Shown here one piece after another: positions 43,736-55,187 of a DNA stretch of 64,000 nt (its first letter is position 1; each line of letters begins with the position of its first letter). The notes under the pieces were generated by a model. It did no database searches, was not told where the DNA came from, and was given only the letters and a program-made list of their open reading frames with translations. A program made the translations under genes and the position numbers. The stretch is from contig CM061920.1 of NCBI GenBank assembly GCA_031002005.1, positions 47,408,610 through 47,472,609 of the forward strand. The letters are read 5' to 3'. Source of the DNA: Vandiemenella viatica. Taxonomy: Eukaryota; Arthropoda; Insecta; Orthoptera; Morabidae.

Positions 43736-45250
43736 ACTTAAGGCAACAGCAAATTAGGGGTGTGGGGACTCCGCAGTGACAGGGCCAGCTGGGTTGGTGC
43801 AGGCGGCTGCGTCAGTTCCTGCCGGAAAGTTAACTGTTTGAAAATCACTGAAGGACTGGATATTTTCAAGATGGCTGCAGGGACTTTTATCAACTTTTCA
43901 ATATTCTATGACGTCAGCAAAATCTTTCGAACATTAAAATCTCCAAATGTACTTGATGCAATTAATAATGGACTTCCTAGTACCTTGTTCTATCTATTTC
44001 AATTAATTCGCCTTTAAAATAGTTTCAATAAGATTAACCTTGAAATCTGTTATGCCGCACTTCCTCAACAATTCACGACAATCTATATTCAAAATCTCAA
44101 TTATCTTACCAAAGCTCAACCTTTTTACAGAAACCAAGGTATATTTTTAATGCTCTAAATTTAAGCTATCTTCTGACAGAAATATTTCAAATTTGATTAG
44201 ATTTCGGTAGCTATGGGGGTGTGGGCACTTTCATATTTCTACAAGAAACGTATGTGTTATGGTAGATAGATAGATAGATATGTTCACTTTGATCCCATGT
44301 GAGAATAATCTCGGGGATGTGGAACAGTACATACACTTATTAGTAATGTCAATATTACTATATAATTGATAATATTATTATATCACACAACTTACTGCAA
44401 ACACCGATAATTGTCTGAATAGATAGATAGATAGATATGTTCACTTTGATCCCATGTGAGAATAATCTCGGGGATGTGGAACAGTACATGTATCACTTTT
44501 CAGCCAAAACTATCTAGCGCAGATCACTGGTGTTTGTGTGTTGTAGTAGCACAGAGTCACCCGTCGATCACAACGTTGGCCGAAGTTCGTTAACTGTGGT
44601 AGATGGTAGTGTGGGAGATATGGTGGTTGAAATTCGTCGATCAAGGATATTTTCGTATTTCGACCAAAGACATGTGTGTCCGTGTATTTTACTGCCTGAA
44701 CTACATAGCGCAGATGACGGGCGTTTGTGTGTGGTAATAGCATCAAGTCTTCCAACATGCACACTAGTGGTTAGATGTCGGTAGCTGTCAATCCAAATTC
44801 TTTAAAAACACGTGAATACCTTTTAAAATCTTTAACTCCCCATGAAGATGTTGGTATGAAATTCTTCCTTAAAATTTTCCTGATCCTCTGACATATATTA
44901 CTTTACTGTAATTTTGCTATATTGGAAGTTATTTATTGGAAACTAAAACTTTCGTTAACATTAGCTTTCTACTTGTGGCATTATATCATGTAAAAAATTT
45001 TGAAGTAATTTTCATTAACTACAATCTACTTTAAAATATGATAAACACTGTCTTTATTAGGGGGAAAAAAATCACTCTATCCTCCAATATTTTTCTTCTC
45101 TTTCAAAAACATTCTTTAGCCATTTCTTGTATGCAGCTGTTGCTGGAATTTTATCATCCCCCTGACATCATGATACAATGAAAATACATTTTGGAAAACT
45201 ATAATTCAACTTTTACACCTTAAATCTTGAAGTAAGTGAAAAACTGAAAT
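43736..45250 (-). repeat. Upstream part of the Jockey locus, second copy
   Basis: Inverse copy of 14105-15861. It lacks the 15277-15700 segment: the CTGCAGGGAC and TTTTATCAAC flanks are adjacent here. It contains the extra piece at 44262-44490. Confidence 0.7.
44262..44490 (-). mobile_element. Two LINE 3'-end fragments in tandem with (GATA)n tails
   Basis: A sequence of about 70 bp (GATATGTTCACTTTGATCCC ... GATGTGGAACAGTACAT) occurs at about 44274-44336 and 44432-44490, each preceded by (GATA)n. In the first copy of the locus (about 14895-14905) the insertion is absent. On minus the layout is body then (TATC)n, typical of a LINE 3' end. Confidence 0.65.
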
Positions 45251-45759
45251 AATATTCTTAATCTCTAAATTTTTTCCTTTTGCTTGAATATATTTTTTAG
45301 CATACAGTTCATATTTTTCCAAATTTTAATGTCCATTAATTTTAGAAAACCTTATTTCTGTTTCAACTATGGGGCCCATTGTTACATATTATATGTGGGT
45401 TCTTATTAGTAATATGCTGGCATAACAAAATTTCAGTTATCCTTAAAATTGAGGCAGCTTTTTTATTAAACTTTATTTTCCCTCAATAAATCCCACATGG
45501 TGCAATCATCACAGCATTGTTAATTTTTCTTTAATTAAGTTTTTCTGCCTATACCTCAAACTGATCGTAATTTTCTGCTTTACCTGTGGTCAAGAATGCA
45601 AAGATGGGGGTTCAACTAAAATTTCTACTTCCTATACTTCTTGTTCTAAAAGTGCTTTATAATCAAGAAAATAGTTATAAAAATGATTTTCTGTATTATT
45701 GTTAGGTCATAAACTTATTTCTTAACAGTTTCGGTATCATTATGGATATATGATAAACA
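45251..45759. other. AT-rich, no recognised feature
   Basis: No coding, RNA or terminal-repeat signal is visible between the Jockey locus copy and the minus-strand LINE. Confidence 0.4.
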
Positions 45760-47000
45760 TTTTCATTTATTGTATTGTATTTCATTTTATCCATGAAGTC
45801 ATAATTTATGACATGGAACAAGTCATCAGTAATTACAATAAGCATTACAATATTAGTTTTCACAAATTTCAGCAGTACAATATTAGTTTTTCATAAAACT
45901 CAGGATTATATATTATTATAAACTTTATAATTCAAATTACACAGTCAATACAAGCAGCACACCTGTTCAACTGAAGTAAAATGAATATTTTGATGTTTTA
46001 CAAGTTACAATACAAAATAATTCAACCTTGTATGTTGATTATTCGATGGTTCATATATTCAGTGACACTATAGAAGATATTGAATAATAATAAAAAAATT
46101 CAGCTTATATTTAAAATTATGTAAATTCCATATTTGTTTTTTGTCTTCAGGAAGAAAGTTGTACAGAATTTTAGGTTTTTAAAGTACAATATTTTGCTAT
46201 AGAGCTTTCTTGTGTCACTCTATATGAAAATCATTCCTATTTCTTGTTTCATATTTATGTATTTCCTTATTTAGCGTTGTATATTCCTGATGTGATTTCA
46301 GGAAACAGATACACTCAAATAAATATATAGATGGTGGAGTAAATATTTTTAGCTCTTTAAAAGTTTCCCTGCAGGATTCTCTACGTTTCACACCTTTCAT
46401 GATTCTTAAAAGTTCTCCTTTGAAGTATGAATGCCTGTTTTGCATGTGTTGAATTTCCCCAAAAAATTATACCATATCTTAATAAACAATGCATATATGA
46501 GTAGTAGGCACACAACATTGTTTTCAAAGAGCAGCACTCATTAAGTATTCTTAAAATGTAACAACATTTTCTTAACTTCTTATTCAGTGACTCAACATGT
46601 TTATCCCACTTTAAATGTTCATTCAACCATATTCCTAGGAATTTTGTATCATGTATTTATTTTATACAGGTATCTTCTACCTTCACCAAATTATTACTGT
46701 TATTTTTGTTCATCATATGAGTGAAACAAATCCATACTGTCTTTTCATTATTTACAATCAAGCAATTATCTTCGAACCATTTTTCTACTTCTTTTGTTGT
46801 TGTTGTAATTTTCTGTTGTAGGTCAACTTCATCCTGCCCTCTTGCAAAAGTATTAGTGTCGTCTCCAAACAATACCTCGTCTGCTGTTAATAAATGATTT
46901 GGTAACTCATTTATATATATAAGAAATAGTAAGGGCCCTAAGAATGAACATTGTGGCACCCAAATGATCAACTTTCTGGTTTCAACCAAAGTGTTCTAAA
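45760..47000 (-). mobile_element. LINE fragment, RT to 3' end, 5'-truncated
   Basis: The minus strand shows VPQCSFLGPLLFLIYINELP (motif B, GIPQGS-type box degraded), VLFGDDTNTF (catalytic box with FADD changed to FGDD), VEKWFEDNCLIVNNEKTVWI, then HLKWDKHVESLNKKL, LLRYGIIFWGNS and KYETRNRNDFH. The layout resembles family A but divergence is large, so it is probably a sister family. The 3' end near 45770 reads GTCATAAATTATGACTTCAT on minus, followed by an AATAC-type tail. Confidence 0.8.
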
Positions 47001-47012
47001 AATCTTTGTATT

Positions 47013-47087
47013 GTTCTAGAATGTACTAGCACAGTCTTGAATGTGGCAAAATGTTCTAGAATGTTCTTGAATGAACTAGAATGTTCC
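47013..47087. promoter_or_regulatory. Heat-shock-element-like pentamer array
   Basis: From 47053 to 47087 seven 5-bp units run gTTCt-aGAAt-gTTCt-tGAAt-gAACt-aGAAt-gTTCc. Six of seven obey the alternating nTTCn/nGAAn rule of HSF binding sites, and only the fifth deviates. Further TTCTAGAATG pieces lie at 47014-47023 and 46993. No gene start is recognised beside it, and the truncated LINE begins just to the left on minus. It could be a chance or transposon-borne motif. Confidence 0.5.
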
Positions 47088-47389
47088 ATAATATGACACC
47101 TTTTTCAGCAATCAACAAATATAAATTATTTACATGCAACCAATTTTTACGGGACTTTCACCGGCAGGTTGCTGATTTGGTAGGGAGTAGCATAGGCTAC
47201 CTTTTACCTTCGAAATGAAAATGTTCCATGCAAAAACATGAAATACTTCACAATTCTTGACAAACACAAACGAAATTCTCGGTACCAGCCAAATTAAAAT
47301 TCGTAAACTGCAGAAGTGTACGAGAGAAAAAAATTTAACACTCATAGTACTTAACACCGTAATTTAATAAAATACTTAGAAATGTATAA
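47088..47389. other. No recognised feature
   Basis: AT-rich sequence between the HSE-like array and numt 2. A minus-strand frame (47130-47357) has no recognisable domain. Confidence 0.35.
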
Positions 47390-47657
47390 TTAGATTACTA
47401 GGGAAATATATATTCCTATACGTATTTTAACAACAGCATCTGATTTTCTTCATTCATGAACAGTACCATCAATTGGTATTAAAGTAGACGCCACCCCCAG
47501 GTGGCTTAACCAAGCCAGATTCAGAATTAATCGACAAGGATTATTTTATGGTCAATGCTCAGAAATCTGTGGTGTAAACCATAGATTTATACCTGTTGTA
47601 GTAGAAAGAACATCAACGAACTTATTTCTACAGTGAATTAAAAAAATAATTGAATAA
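47390..47657 (+). pseudogene. cox2: cox2 3' part, mitochondrial relic
   Basis: Reads [53 protein letters not shown] and ends LQWIKKMIE with TAA at 47655-47657. The CSEICGxNHSFMP motif with the CuA-binding Cys, Cys, His and Met ligands is intact. The 5' limit is unclear, and there is a disruption before RILTTAS. Confidence 0.9.
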
Positions 47658-47721
47658 GAAGTTAGTTTTTTAAAAAAAAAATTGAATGTCAATCTATAAA
47701 TATTATTAATTAATACTTCAT
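47658..47721 (+). pseudogene. trnD: trnD relic (anticodon GTC)
   Basis: Directly follows the cox2 stop. The segment GAATGTCAATC carries anticodon GTC, and GAAGTTA at the start pairs partly with the TACTTC end. Its place before trnK is the informative character. Confidence 0.75.
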
Positions 47722-47722
47722 G

Positions 47723-47793
47723 CACCAGATGCCTGAAAGTAAGTAATGGTCTCATAAACCAATATATAGCATATTAAAAAATACTTCTGGTGG
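47723..47793 (+). pseudogene. trnK: trnK relic, anticodon altered to CAT
   Basis: The acceptor CACCAGA pairs with TCTGGTG. The arm is TGGT-CTCATAA-ACCA, with anticodon CAT where locust-type trnK has CTT. The GCCTGAAAGTAAGTA D-arm region is typical of trnK. Confidence 0.8.
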
Positions 47794-47810
47794 AAAATAT
47801 TTATATTTTA

Positions 47811-47987
47811 ATTCCACAAATATCCCCATTATTATGATTATCTTTATTTATTGTATTTTCTATAGTATTAATTCTATTCAACATAATAAATTATTATCTA
47901 CTCAGCACAATAAACCATTATATGAACCAATTTAAATCATCTAAAACACACAACTACAAGAACATTATATTAATTTGAAAATTATAG
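47811..47987 (+). pseudogene. atp8: atp8, mitochondrial copy with open frame under mitochondrial code
   Basis: 58 codons plus TAG, starting at ATT with IPQMSPLLWLSLF, the signature N-terminus of insect ATP8 (a small membrane subunit of ATP synthase). It overlaps atp6 by seven bases, the normal mitochondrial arrangement. No stop is seen with TGA as Trp. Confidence 0.88.
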
Positions 47988-48652
47988 GAAATTTATTCTC
48001 AACATTAGATCCATCAACAAATATTATAAACATATCAGTTAACTGAATAAGAAAATTCACTGGAATAGTAAATATTCCTATAATACTTTGATTAATTCCG
48101 TCACGATTAAACTCAGGATAAATAATAATAACTCTTCATATTGAGCTTAAAACTCTCTTAGGCCATAATAGAAATATAGGAACAACAATAATATTCATTT
48201 CACTATTTACTATAAACATATTTAACAACTTTATAGGATTATTCCTGTATGTATTTACCAGAACAAGAAATATATCTATAACATTCTCCCTAGCCCTACA
48301 ACTATGAGTATGCTTTATACTATTTGGGTGAATCAACAACATAAATCATAAATTCACACACTTAGTGCCACAAGGTACACCATGAGCTCTTATATCCTTT
48401 ATAGTGCTGATTGAAAAAATTAGTAATATTATTCGACCGGGAACTTTAGCAATTCGATTTGCAGCTAACATAATTGCAGGACATCTTTTACTAACTTTAA
48501 TATGGAATATAGGACCAATTATTACATACCAAATAATTATATTACTACTACCAGGATAGATACTGTTACTAGTAGTAGAATCAGCAGTAGCCATTATTCA
48601 AACATATGTATTCTCAGTACTAAGAACATTATATTCAAGAGAAGTTTATTAA
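47981..48652 (+). pseudogene. atp6: atp6, mitochondrial relic with two in-frame stops
   Basis: 224 codons in one frame and mitochondrial code, including [31 protein letters not shown] and ESAVAIIQTYVF, the conserved ATP synthase a-subunit core with its essential Arg (R in LAIR). An in-frame TAA occurs after SRLNSG (about 48119) and a TAG after LLLPG (about 48558). The length is unchanged, so the lesions are point changes. Confidence 0.92.
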
Positions 48653-48654
48653 TT

Positions 48655-48944
48655 ATGTTAACAACCCATTCAAACCAGCCATTCCACTTAGTAGATTATA
48701 GACCATGACCCCTAACAGGCGCTATTGGAGCCATAATTATAGTATCAGGGTTAGCAAAATGATAGGCACAATAATTACCTTATTAACTATATATCAATGG
48801 TGACGAGATGTAGAACGAGAAGGCACATATCAAGGTCTTCATACTATTCCTGCATCGATTCTATTACGATGAGGAATAATCCTATTTATTACATCAGAAG
48901 TATTATTCTTCGTATCATTTTTTTGAGCATATTTTAATTAAAAG
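48655..48944 (+). pseudogene. cox3: cox3 5' half, mitochondrial relic
   Basis: Starts MLTTHSNQPFHLVDYSPWPL and ends LFITSEVLFFVSFFWAYFN. A deletion of about 30 bp and a stop lie after SGLAKW (about 48760). It stops exactly where the cox3 fragment of numt 1 begins (NSSLAPAIE), apart from about four shared bases (TAAT). Confidence 0.92.
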
Positions 48945-50420
48945 GCAGCAGTTTTCATAATCCATTATAACAAACTGTCGCTGTACCGCCCCCCAGGGTC
49001 CTGGGCCTCCCTTCGGGGAGGTCTGGCGCACCTGGGAGTCCCCCCCCCCATATGCTTTCTTGCATCTTTATAGGTGCAAGATAAGGCGTTGTGGGAAAAT
49101 CTTTCTCCTTCTGGAGAGATGTGGTAGGTTGATTGAGGTGGAAGTATTTGTTATACTGCCCTTCTGACTTGTGATGATTGACAAAATTTGAAACCTGCTG
49201 TTGTCGGTCTTATACTTATTGCGTCAACAAACAGAGGTGATATTGCTGGGCGTCGAAATTGGGTCCTTGCAGGGCGCGGTTGCAGGGGCCGTGTTGTTAC
49301 CGCGTCTGCCGTCCCCGGGACTCATGCCCGGCGTTCACAGTCCCGTCGATCCTGGTCTTCGGGGTGGGGCTTCCGAGGGAATCGCATCCCATGCTGGACG
49401 GAATGCTTTTGGGAAGTCAAAATGCATCTTGGGCACTACGATGTTTGACGTAGCTCAAGACGCCGATCAGCCTTGCCCTGACTTCTCCAGTGTTGGGGGT
49501 GTCCTGGTGAACAAATACCAAGCACTCCAGAGGCTTTGTGCACCTCTGCAGCCAGTGCAGCATAATCCCAGGAGTCGAATAAAGGGATCAGAACAACGGT
49601 CTTGGGGGCTGTGCTTGGTTGCGGTTCGCCGCCTCTGGGTTTGGACTCTGGGGTTGAGGGGTAGGATCCCTGCTGGTGGGGGCCGTCTCTAATGTTGCCA
49701 TTGTAGGTCCACTATATAATTGTGGACTGGTAGTGCATGGGTTTTACCTGGGGTGGGGCAGCATTCACACTATGAACGTTGTAGGGGCCTTCGGGCCTCT
49801 GCAGCGGGATCGTGCGCTACGACGGTGCTTTGTGGAGCTTGGACGAGTGCGTGGGCACCCGTGCTAGCACACTAGGAGCCTGCCCTAGTGTGGGAAGCCG
49901 CGTAGTCAGTGACGATATGTTTGGTCAGCTGGCGTGGTGGATCATGCGAAGGGGCTTTCCTGCATGACGCTTGGTCGCTACGACTTCCGCCCACCCTGAG
50001 GGGGTTCGGGTGGGGCCGGGTGTTGCGCCTAGGAACCACAGAGAGATGAACTACGGCCAAGGTTTGGAAGGGTCCTGAGCCTGGTTCGTGGCGGGCGCCG
50101 CCTCCGCGAGGTTCCACCATAAGGGGTGGCGAAAGGAGTCTTGCCTCACCGTCCTCGCTGTAATGGCGGGTGATTCGGAAGAGCCCGATTCCGCGGCGGG
50201 GGCGTAGTGTAGGTAGCCTGGTATCCGCAGTTTGATAGTAGAGGGGGGATTAGTTCTCTGCGTACCCCCGATGACGGATTCTAACACCTATAAAACGGCT
50301 GCTGGTGAGGCCTCGTGCTGATCCTACTAACACTCTGTCGACGTATTGCATGAGCCAACTTGAACAAAGACACATTAGTCTAAAATGCGCGCGAGCCTAG
50401 TATTGAGGAGCCTTTGCCGC
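48945..50420 (+). repeat. Segment B, GC-rich part, second copy
   Basis: Direct copy of 19887-21400 with scattered substitutions and small indels, beginning TAAAAGGCAGCAGTTTTCAT right after numt 2. It lacks the (ATT)n tract and has a different 25-bp piece at 50396-50420 instead. Confidence 0.85.
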
Positions 50421-51189
50421 GTGCCTAAATAGCGATAGACTGCAGGCTGACTCGACCAGCACACAACACATCAGATCGTTTATATTGTGACATCACCGAA
50501 GCCAATAACAATGGATGTAAGGAAGTTTTTTTTTAAAGTAATTCATTTGTATTTACCGTAAGGATAACGACGGCATTTAATAATGTTACATACAATACCT
50601 ACGAAAAGTAAGATTTTTATGTATTATCTATAATTAGCTATATTTGTTAATATTTTATTTATTTTTATTACCACTAAGCGATAGTTAAAAAGTCAATAGT
50701 GTAAGAGGTAATTTGTGATAAAATATTTATTACTCTTGAATTTACAGTGTATTTGTCCTAGGTGCCCAACTTCGCCCAGATAAGAGTTAGGTCGCGCCAA
50801 CGGTCAAGTTGTTTCACTCATTCTGTGGTCATGTCAATACTGCTATATACGGTCTTACTGCCCACAGGCGCAGCTTCATATTAATTTCAGTCTTATGAAT
50901 TAAGTACAACAGTGTTGGAGAGAAATGCTAAAACGCTGCTGTGTACCTTCCTGAAAATTGCAACTTTTCTGTAGATGCTAAAGCCACTAATTTGAAATAG
51001 AAAATTAATCATTGTTGTTTACAGACTTACATTCCTCTGCTAGTATATTCTAATTAATTTGTTACTCGAACTTTCTGTCACTTTAAAAATGCTTCGTCAC
51101 ATTATCATGAATCAGCAGCTAACGATTCTAAAAACTTCTCGGAAAAGTACCGGTCGCTGTAATGATGAATACTGCCCACCAAAAGTAAG
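50421..51189. repeat. Segment B, AT-rich part, second copy
   Basis: Direct copy of 21401-22189 with no recognised domain. Confidence 0.6.
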
Positions 51190-52390
51190 AAGAATACAAT
51201 CGATAAATCGTGTCATCTATAATATCTTCGATTATTTTCTGTAGTACACCTTACAAATGACTTGCTTTTAAGAAGTAAAAAGCAACATCAAGGTGTTCTT
51301 GAAGACCTGCTGATACTAAGTATTGATTCATGTATTCTAGTTTTGAAACAGCTTACTGAAAAAGTTAAGAAAAATGTCATGTACATCTCCCTACAGATTC
51401 AAAACGAAATCATTGCCCTGTGCGGTTTGGTCATTAAAAGTGAAATTATGCAGACCGCAAAGAAGGCTTATGCTTGTATTTTATAGGCACATGAGTCGTG
51501 TGTCAACTGGGAAAGATCAGCTTTCCATAAAAATAAGTTTTTATGACGAAGATGAAAATACAATTCGCAAAAAATTTCTCGGAATGGTAGAACTGATGGC
51601 GTTGAATAACAAATTATAGCATCAGAAATTGACATTTTTAGAAAGCAAAGGACGAGGACCTTATAGGTGTGTTAGCCAAGGGTATGGAGGATGTTCTACA
51701 TTGGCGCGTGATATTGGTGGAGTTCAAAATTTTTTTTAAAGAGATATATAAAAAAAGCCCTGTATTTTCATTGCGCATTGTAAATATTTTAAATCAAATT
51801 ACAAAAACGAGGAACACAATTAGTACCATAGAGTACATCATAACCTTTTTCGAGAAACCTTTTTTCATGGAGAAAGTACTTGCCAAATATTTCAGCTTTA
51901 TATGAGACTTGCTGGTGTCAGAAATATACGTGTGTTGCTTTTCTTAACGAGTATTTTGAAGACATTGCCAATGTACTTTCGAATGTTTCTAGAGAAGGGA
52001 ATGATGCGGCGAGGAAACCTGCTTACCAGTTACAGTGAGCTTCTAATAAGTCAGATTTCATTATATGCGTTGTATTGAATACCGAAGATTATTGGAACCT
52101 GTTGCCACTGCGTTACAATCAAAGGTGATCTACATGAATACATGCATGGATCATATTAATAGAGTAATGTCAGTCATGAAAGATCATCGCAGCAAGGCGG
52201 ACACGGATAACTAAAATATTTTAAAGACATCTACGAGAGCTGCAGCTGGAACCGATTTGAAAATCAGGCGCATTGTATCTGCCCAAAAACGTAGTTCCGA
52301 TCACCCTGCTTAGTCTCTATACGATTTTTGAAAGGGATATATTTTCATGCCTTATTTAAATTCCTTGATAGCTTCTCTTGAGCAATGTTT
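51190..52390 (+). pseudogene. hAT transposase relic, ZMYM1/DUF4371 type, second copy
   Basis: Slightly better preserved than the first copy. 51262-51486 reads LEDLLILSIDSCILVLKQL and NVMYISLQIQNEIIALCGLV without a break. The next frame gives STGKDQLSIKISFYDEDENT and FLGMVELMALN, and later frames YMNTCMDHINRVMS and MPYLNSLIASLEQCF. These are pieces of the DUF4371 and core regions of hAT transposases. Stops remain throughout. Confidence 0.65.
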
Positions 52391-54085
52391 CCGGATTATA
52401 CGTTGCGCTTTTACACGTTTTGTTTTAAATCTAACTCTAGTAAATAATCAATTGTGGTAAGTATTCAGTTTAAGATCACATTACATGCCTCACAGCAAAT
52501 CAAGACAGTTCGAAAAATAATCTAATAATCTAATTAGCACTGAAACTATCATCTTATTTGCAAAGAATTACAAATATATCAAGCAGCCAAGAAAGTCCTT
52601 TCCGCCTCCTCATTAGTTGGTTTGATTGAAATGATAATAAACAAAAATCTTTTTGAAATACTTAACAACTACCTGTACTTTTTTAGATCGCTATATCTGG
52701 GAATTACCTCAGTATGTGGATGAACCAGTGCTACAGTGACGATTTGTGCTTTAATTGTGGCGTCCAGGTCTTCGTGGTCTATATCCAAGTCAAAGTTGTT
52801 TCTGTGCGCTCAATTTCTTTCAGTAGTTTTTTTGGTGGGGGGGGGGGGAGTATAAAACGTCGACAACTGCCAGTTTTGTTATATGTGAAACGTACGATTG
52901 CAGGTACAAAGGCAGAATGTTTTCCATGAGGCTTGTTCCATCAGATCTTTTGCCGATAACATCAGTTTCAGCAACAGCAAAGCTTGTCAGACGTTCTTTA
53001 ACCATACTGATCAAAGCTTCTTGGTGCACGAACCACGTATTCCAAGCAAGCTGATATTAAAATGTGTTTTTTTTTTTTTTGCATTAAACATAAACGTACA
53101 AAGATGGGTGATTTTTTGTGACGCCCACTCATCATCTTTGCCATTGTTTCTGGAAATATTTAAACTGAACAATTATGTCGACCTTTATGATATTTGAAAA
53201 CTGTGGTATTATATATCTTATAGAATTAGCAGAATTAGGAAACTGAAATCCATTTTTTGAAAAGATATATCTCAAATACAATAAAGTACAGTTTATAAAA
53301 TAAAAACATTTTAACACGTCATTTATTCAATAGATTTTGAAATAGCTGTCAATATTTGTAACCTTTTCGTATTGTTTCTTCTTTCTCCTCAGAAACAACT
53401 CTAATTGTATCTCTTTTATGTGTACGATCTGGAAGCTATTTTATCAGTAGGACAGCTTAGCTGAAATTACAGTAATGCACACAATAAAAAAAAGAATTCT
53501 TAATTTAAAAGTGAACCTATTTACTTACGATCACGAAGGACAACATAAATACACATTTGTTACCGTGAGTCAGATGTCAACATGACGGGTACAGGTAAAC
53601 GGGACGATACAACCGGTAAAGAACGAGTCGGACCGGTAAGTGACGGCAGGGAGACAAGGAGGAAGACTGAAATTGTTTTCATCCCATTTTACGGATTGCG
53701 GATCCGTTTAATTTTTGTGCTAGATACGCCAGACCGCAAATTGATGTGGGTTCCCGCATTGCTGGATTGGAATCCCTAGCTACATCCCAGTGAAAGTATG
53801 TCGCTGGCTGATAAAAAAAAATCACAAAGTTTCTTCCAATACTATAAATTAAATTTTTTTGATTTTGAAATCAAACTATGGATAAAATATGGAAGGACAA
53901 GGGTTTGAGGACAGAAAATCTTTGAGAACTAGACCTTACGACAGAGTTAAATGAGGAAAAAATATCATTTTATGCAGCAAAAAACGCAATCCTAATTTCG
54001 TTGGCTCAGCCTTGTGCAGTAAGCAACAAAGAGAGTTCTTCTCCCCACTGAGATCAACGATGCTAGAGCACCATCTAAACTGTGT
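52391..54085. repeat. Segment B, remaining part, second copy
   Basis: Direct copy of 23341-25083 with no recognised gene. The match ends at CACCATCTAAACT, the point where the first copy runs into a P-like element. Confidence 0.65.
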
Positions 54086-54544
54086 ATGTTTAGTTAACAC
54101 AGAAAATTTTGATAAAATTGCAGGTGAAGTAGCTCGAAAATTACTATTAGCATATATATATATATATATTAATGGGTCCATTAATAAATAAATTAATTAA
54201 TTAATAGAATATATACGTATTCCGTTAATAATTTTTTTGTAGCATGCATATTATCAGTTTTCTCTTGCCTGCCCCCCCCCCCCAGCCATGAACAAAATCC
54301 TGGCTACTCCCTTGCCCACAGCTGAAAATACTGCTCAACAGATAGGAAAAAAACTAATACATAAACAAGTGAGTAATCCGTCACCTGTATCAAGGGCCAC
54401 TGGGATTGGGGTTCCATTCCCTAATCAATCTGCAAAGTAATCACTGGACTAAGAAAATTGGTTACAGTGCGATCGCAATTGCAAAAGGCAGACACACACA
54501 ACAAGAAAACAATCCACAAACATCACTAGTACAGTATCCGGCGT
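54086..54544. other. Left flank of the hAT element, second copy
   Basis: 54086-54402 has no counterpart in the first copy. It includes an AT repeat at about 54153-54170, and at 54240-54312 a C tract followed by GGCTACTCCCTTG, whose reverse complement resembles a DNA-transposon end with GGGAGTAGCCAGGAT. 54403-54544 matches 31946-32087 in inverse orientation. Confidence 0.5.
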
Positions 54545-55187
54545 GGTAAGCAGAAGGGCGGCCCTAGGGCGGTGTGAGCGGTGCGACCGCCTCGCGCGCC
54601 GTCATAGGGGGAGGGGGGCACAAAAACTGCAGCGACAGATCGTGTGCGCTAAAAATAAATTCTGAAATTACCCAGCTTGCTGTTCATATATTATTTTAAC
54701 ACACTTCGTCCAGAAGAGTTTCAGCTTAATGCATAGTCGTATGTCATCATAGAATAGAGTCAATTCGGGTTGCTACTCGAGTCAGTTCGAGTTACTCGAA
54801 TCAAAAAAATCACAACTCATTCCAAAGTTGGCACCCTCCAGTGCCGCGTCACGCCTCCCGCACCTGTTTCCTGCCTTTAATGCTGTGGTCTTGAAGTTCA
54901 TGCAAGCGGGAACATGTGCATGGGGCGATATTCAACCTATTTATCTCTTTCTACCATATTAGATCGTCGGTGATTACAATTAACGTTGGTTTCGTAAATG
55001 TTTACAGACATGTCGCAAACCTAAAAAACAAAAACAAAAAAAACTGTATGGGCACACTACTTAAAAAGAAATCTAAACCAAGACGAAACTGAGAAGGCAT
55101 CTGAATCGTGGTAACCAGAAATAGTTCAACACGAGACGGAAGAAAACTTTTAATTGACGTTATTCAGACGAGGCTCACGATAAAGAG

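Larger units (their letters stand above)
47390..48944 (+). mobile_element. Numt 2: nuclear copy of mtDNA from cox2 to cox3
   Basis: Mitochondrial order on plus: cox2 3' part, trnD, trnK, atp8, atp6 and the 5' half of cox3. Mitochondrial code is required and several genes are broken. The right edge falls in cox3 (WAYFN) and is followed at once by segment B (TAAAAGGCAGCAG). The D-K tRNA order is the acridomorph arrangement. Confidence 0.93.
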
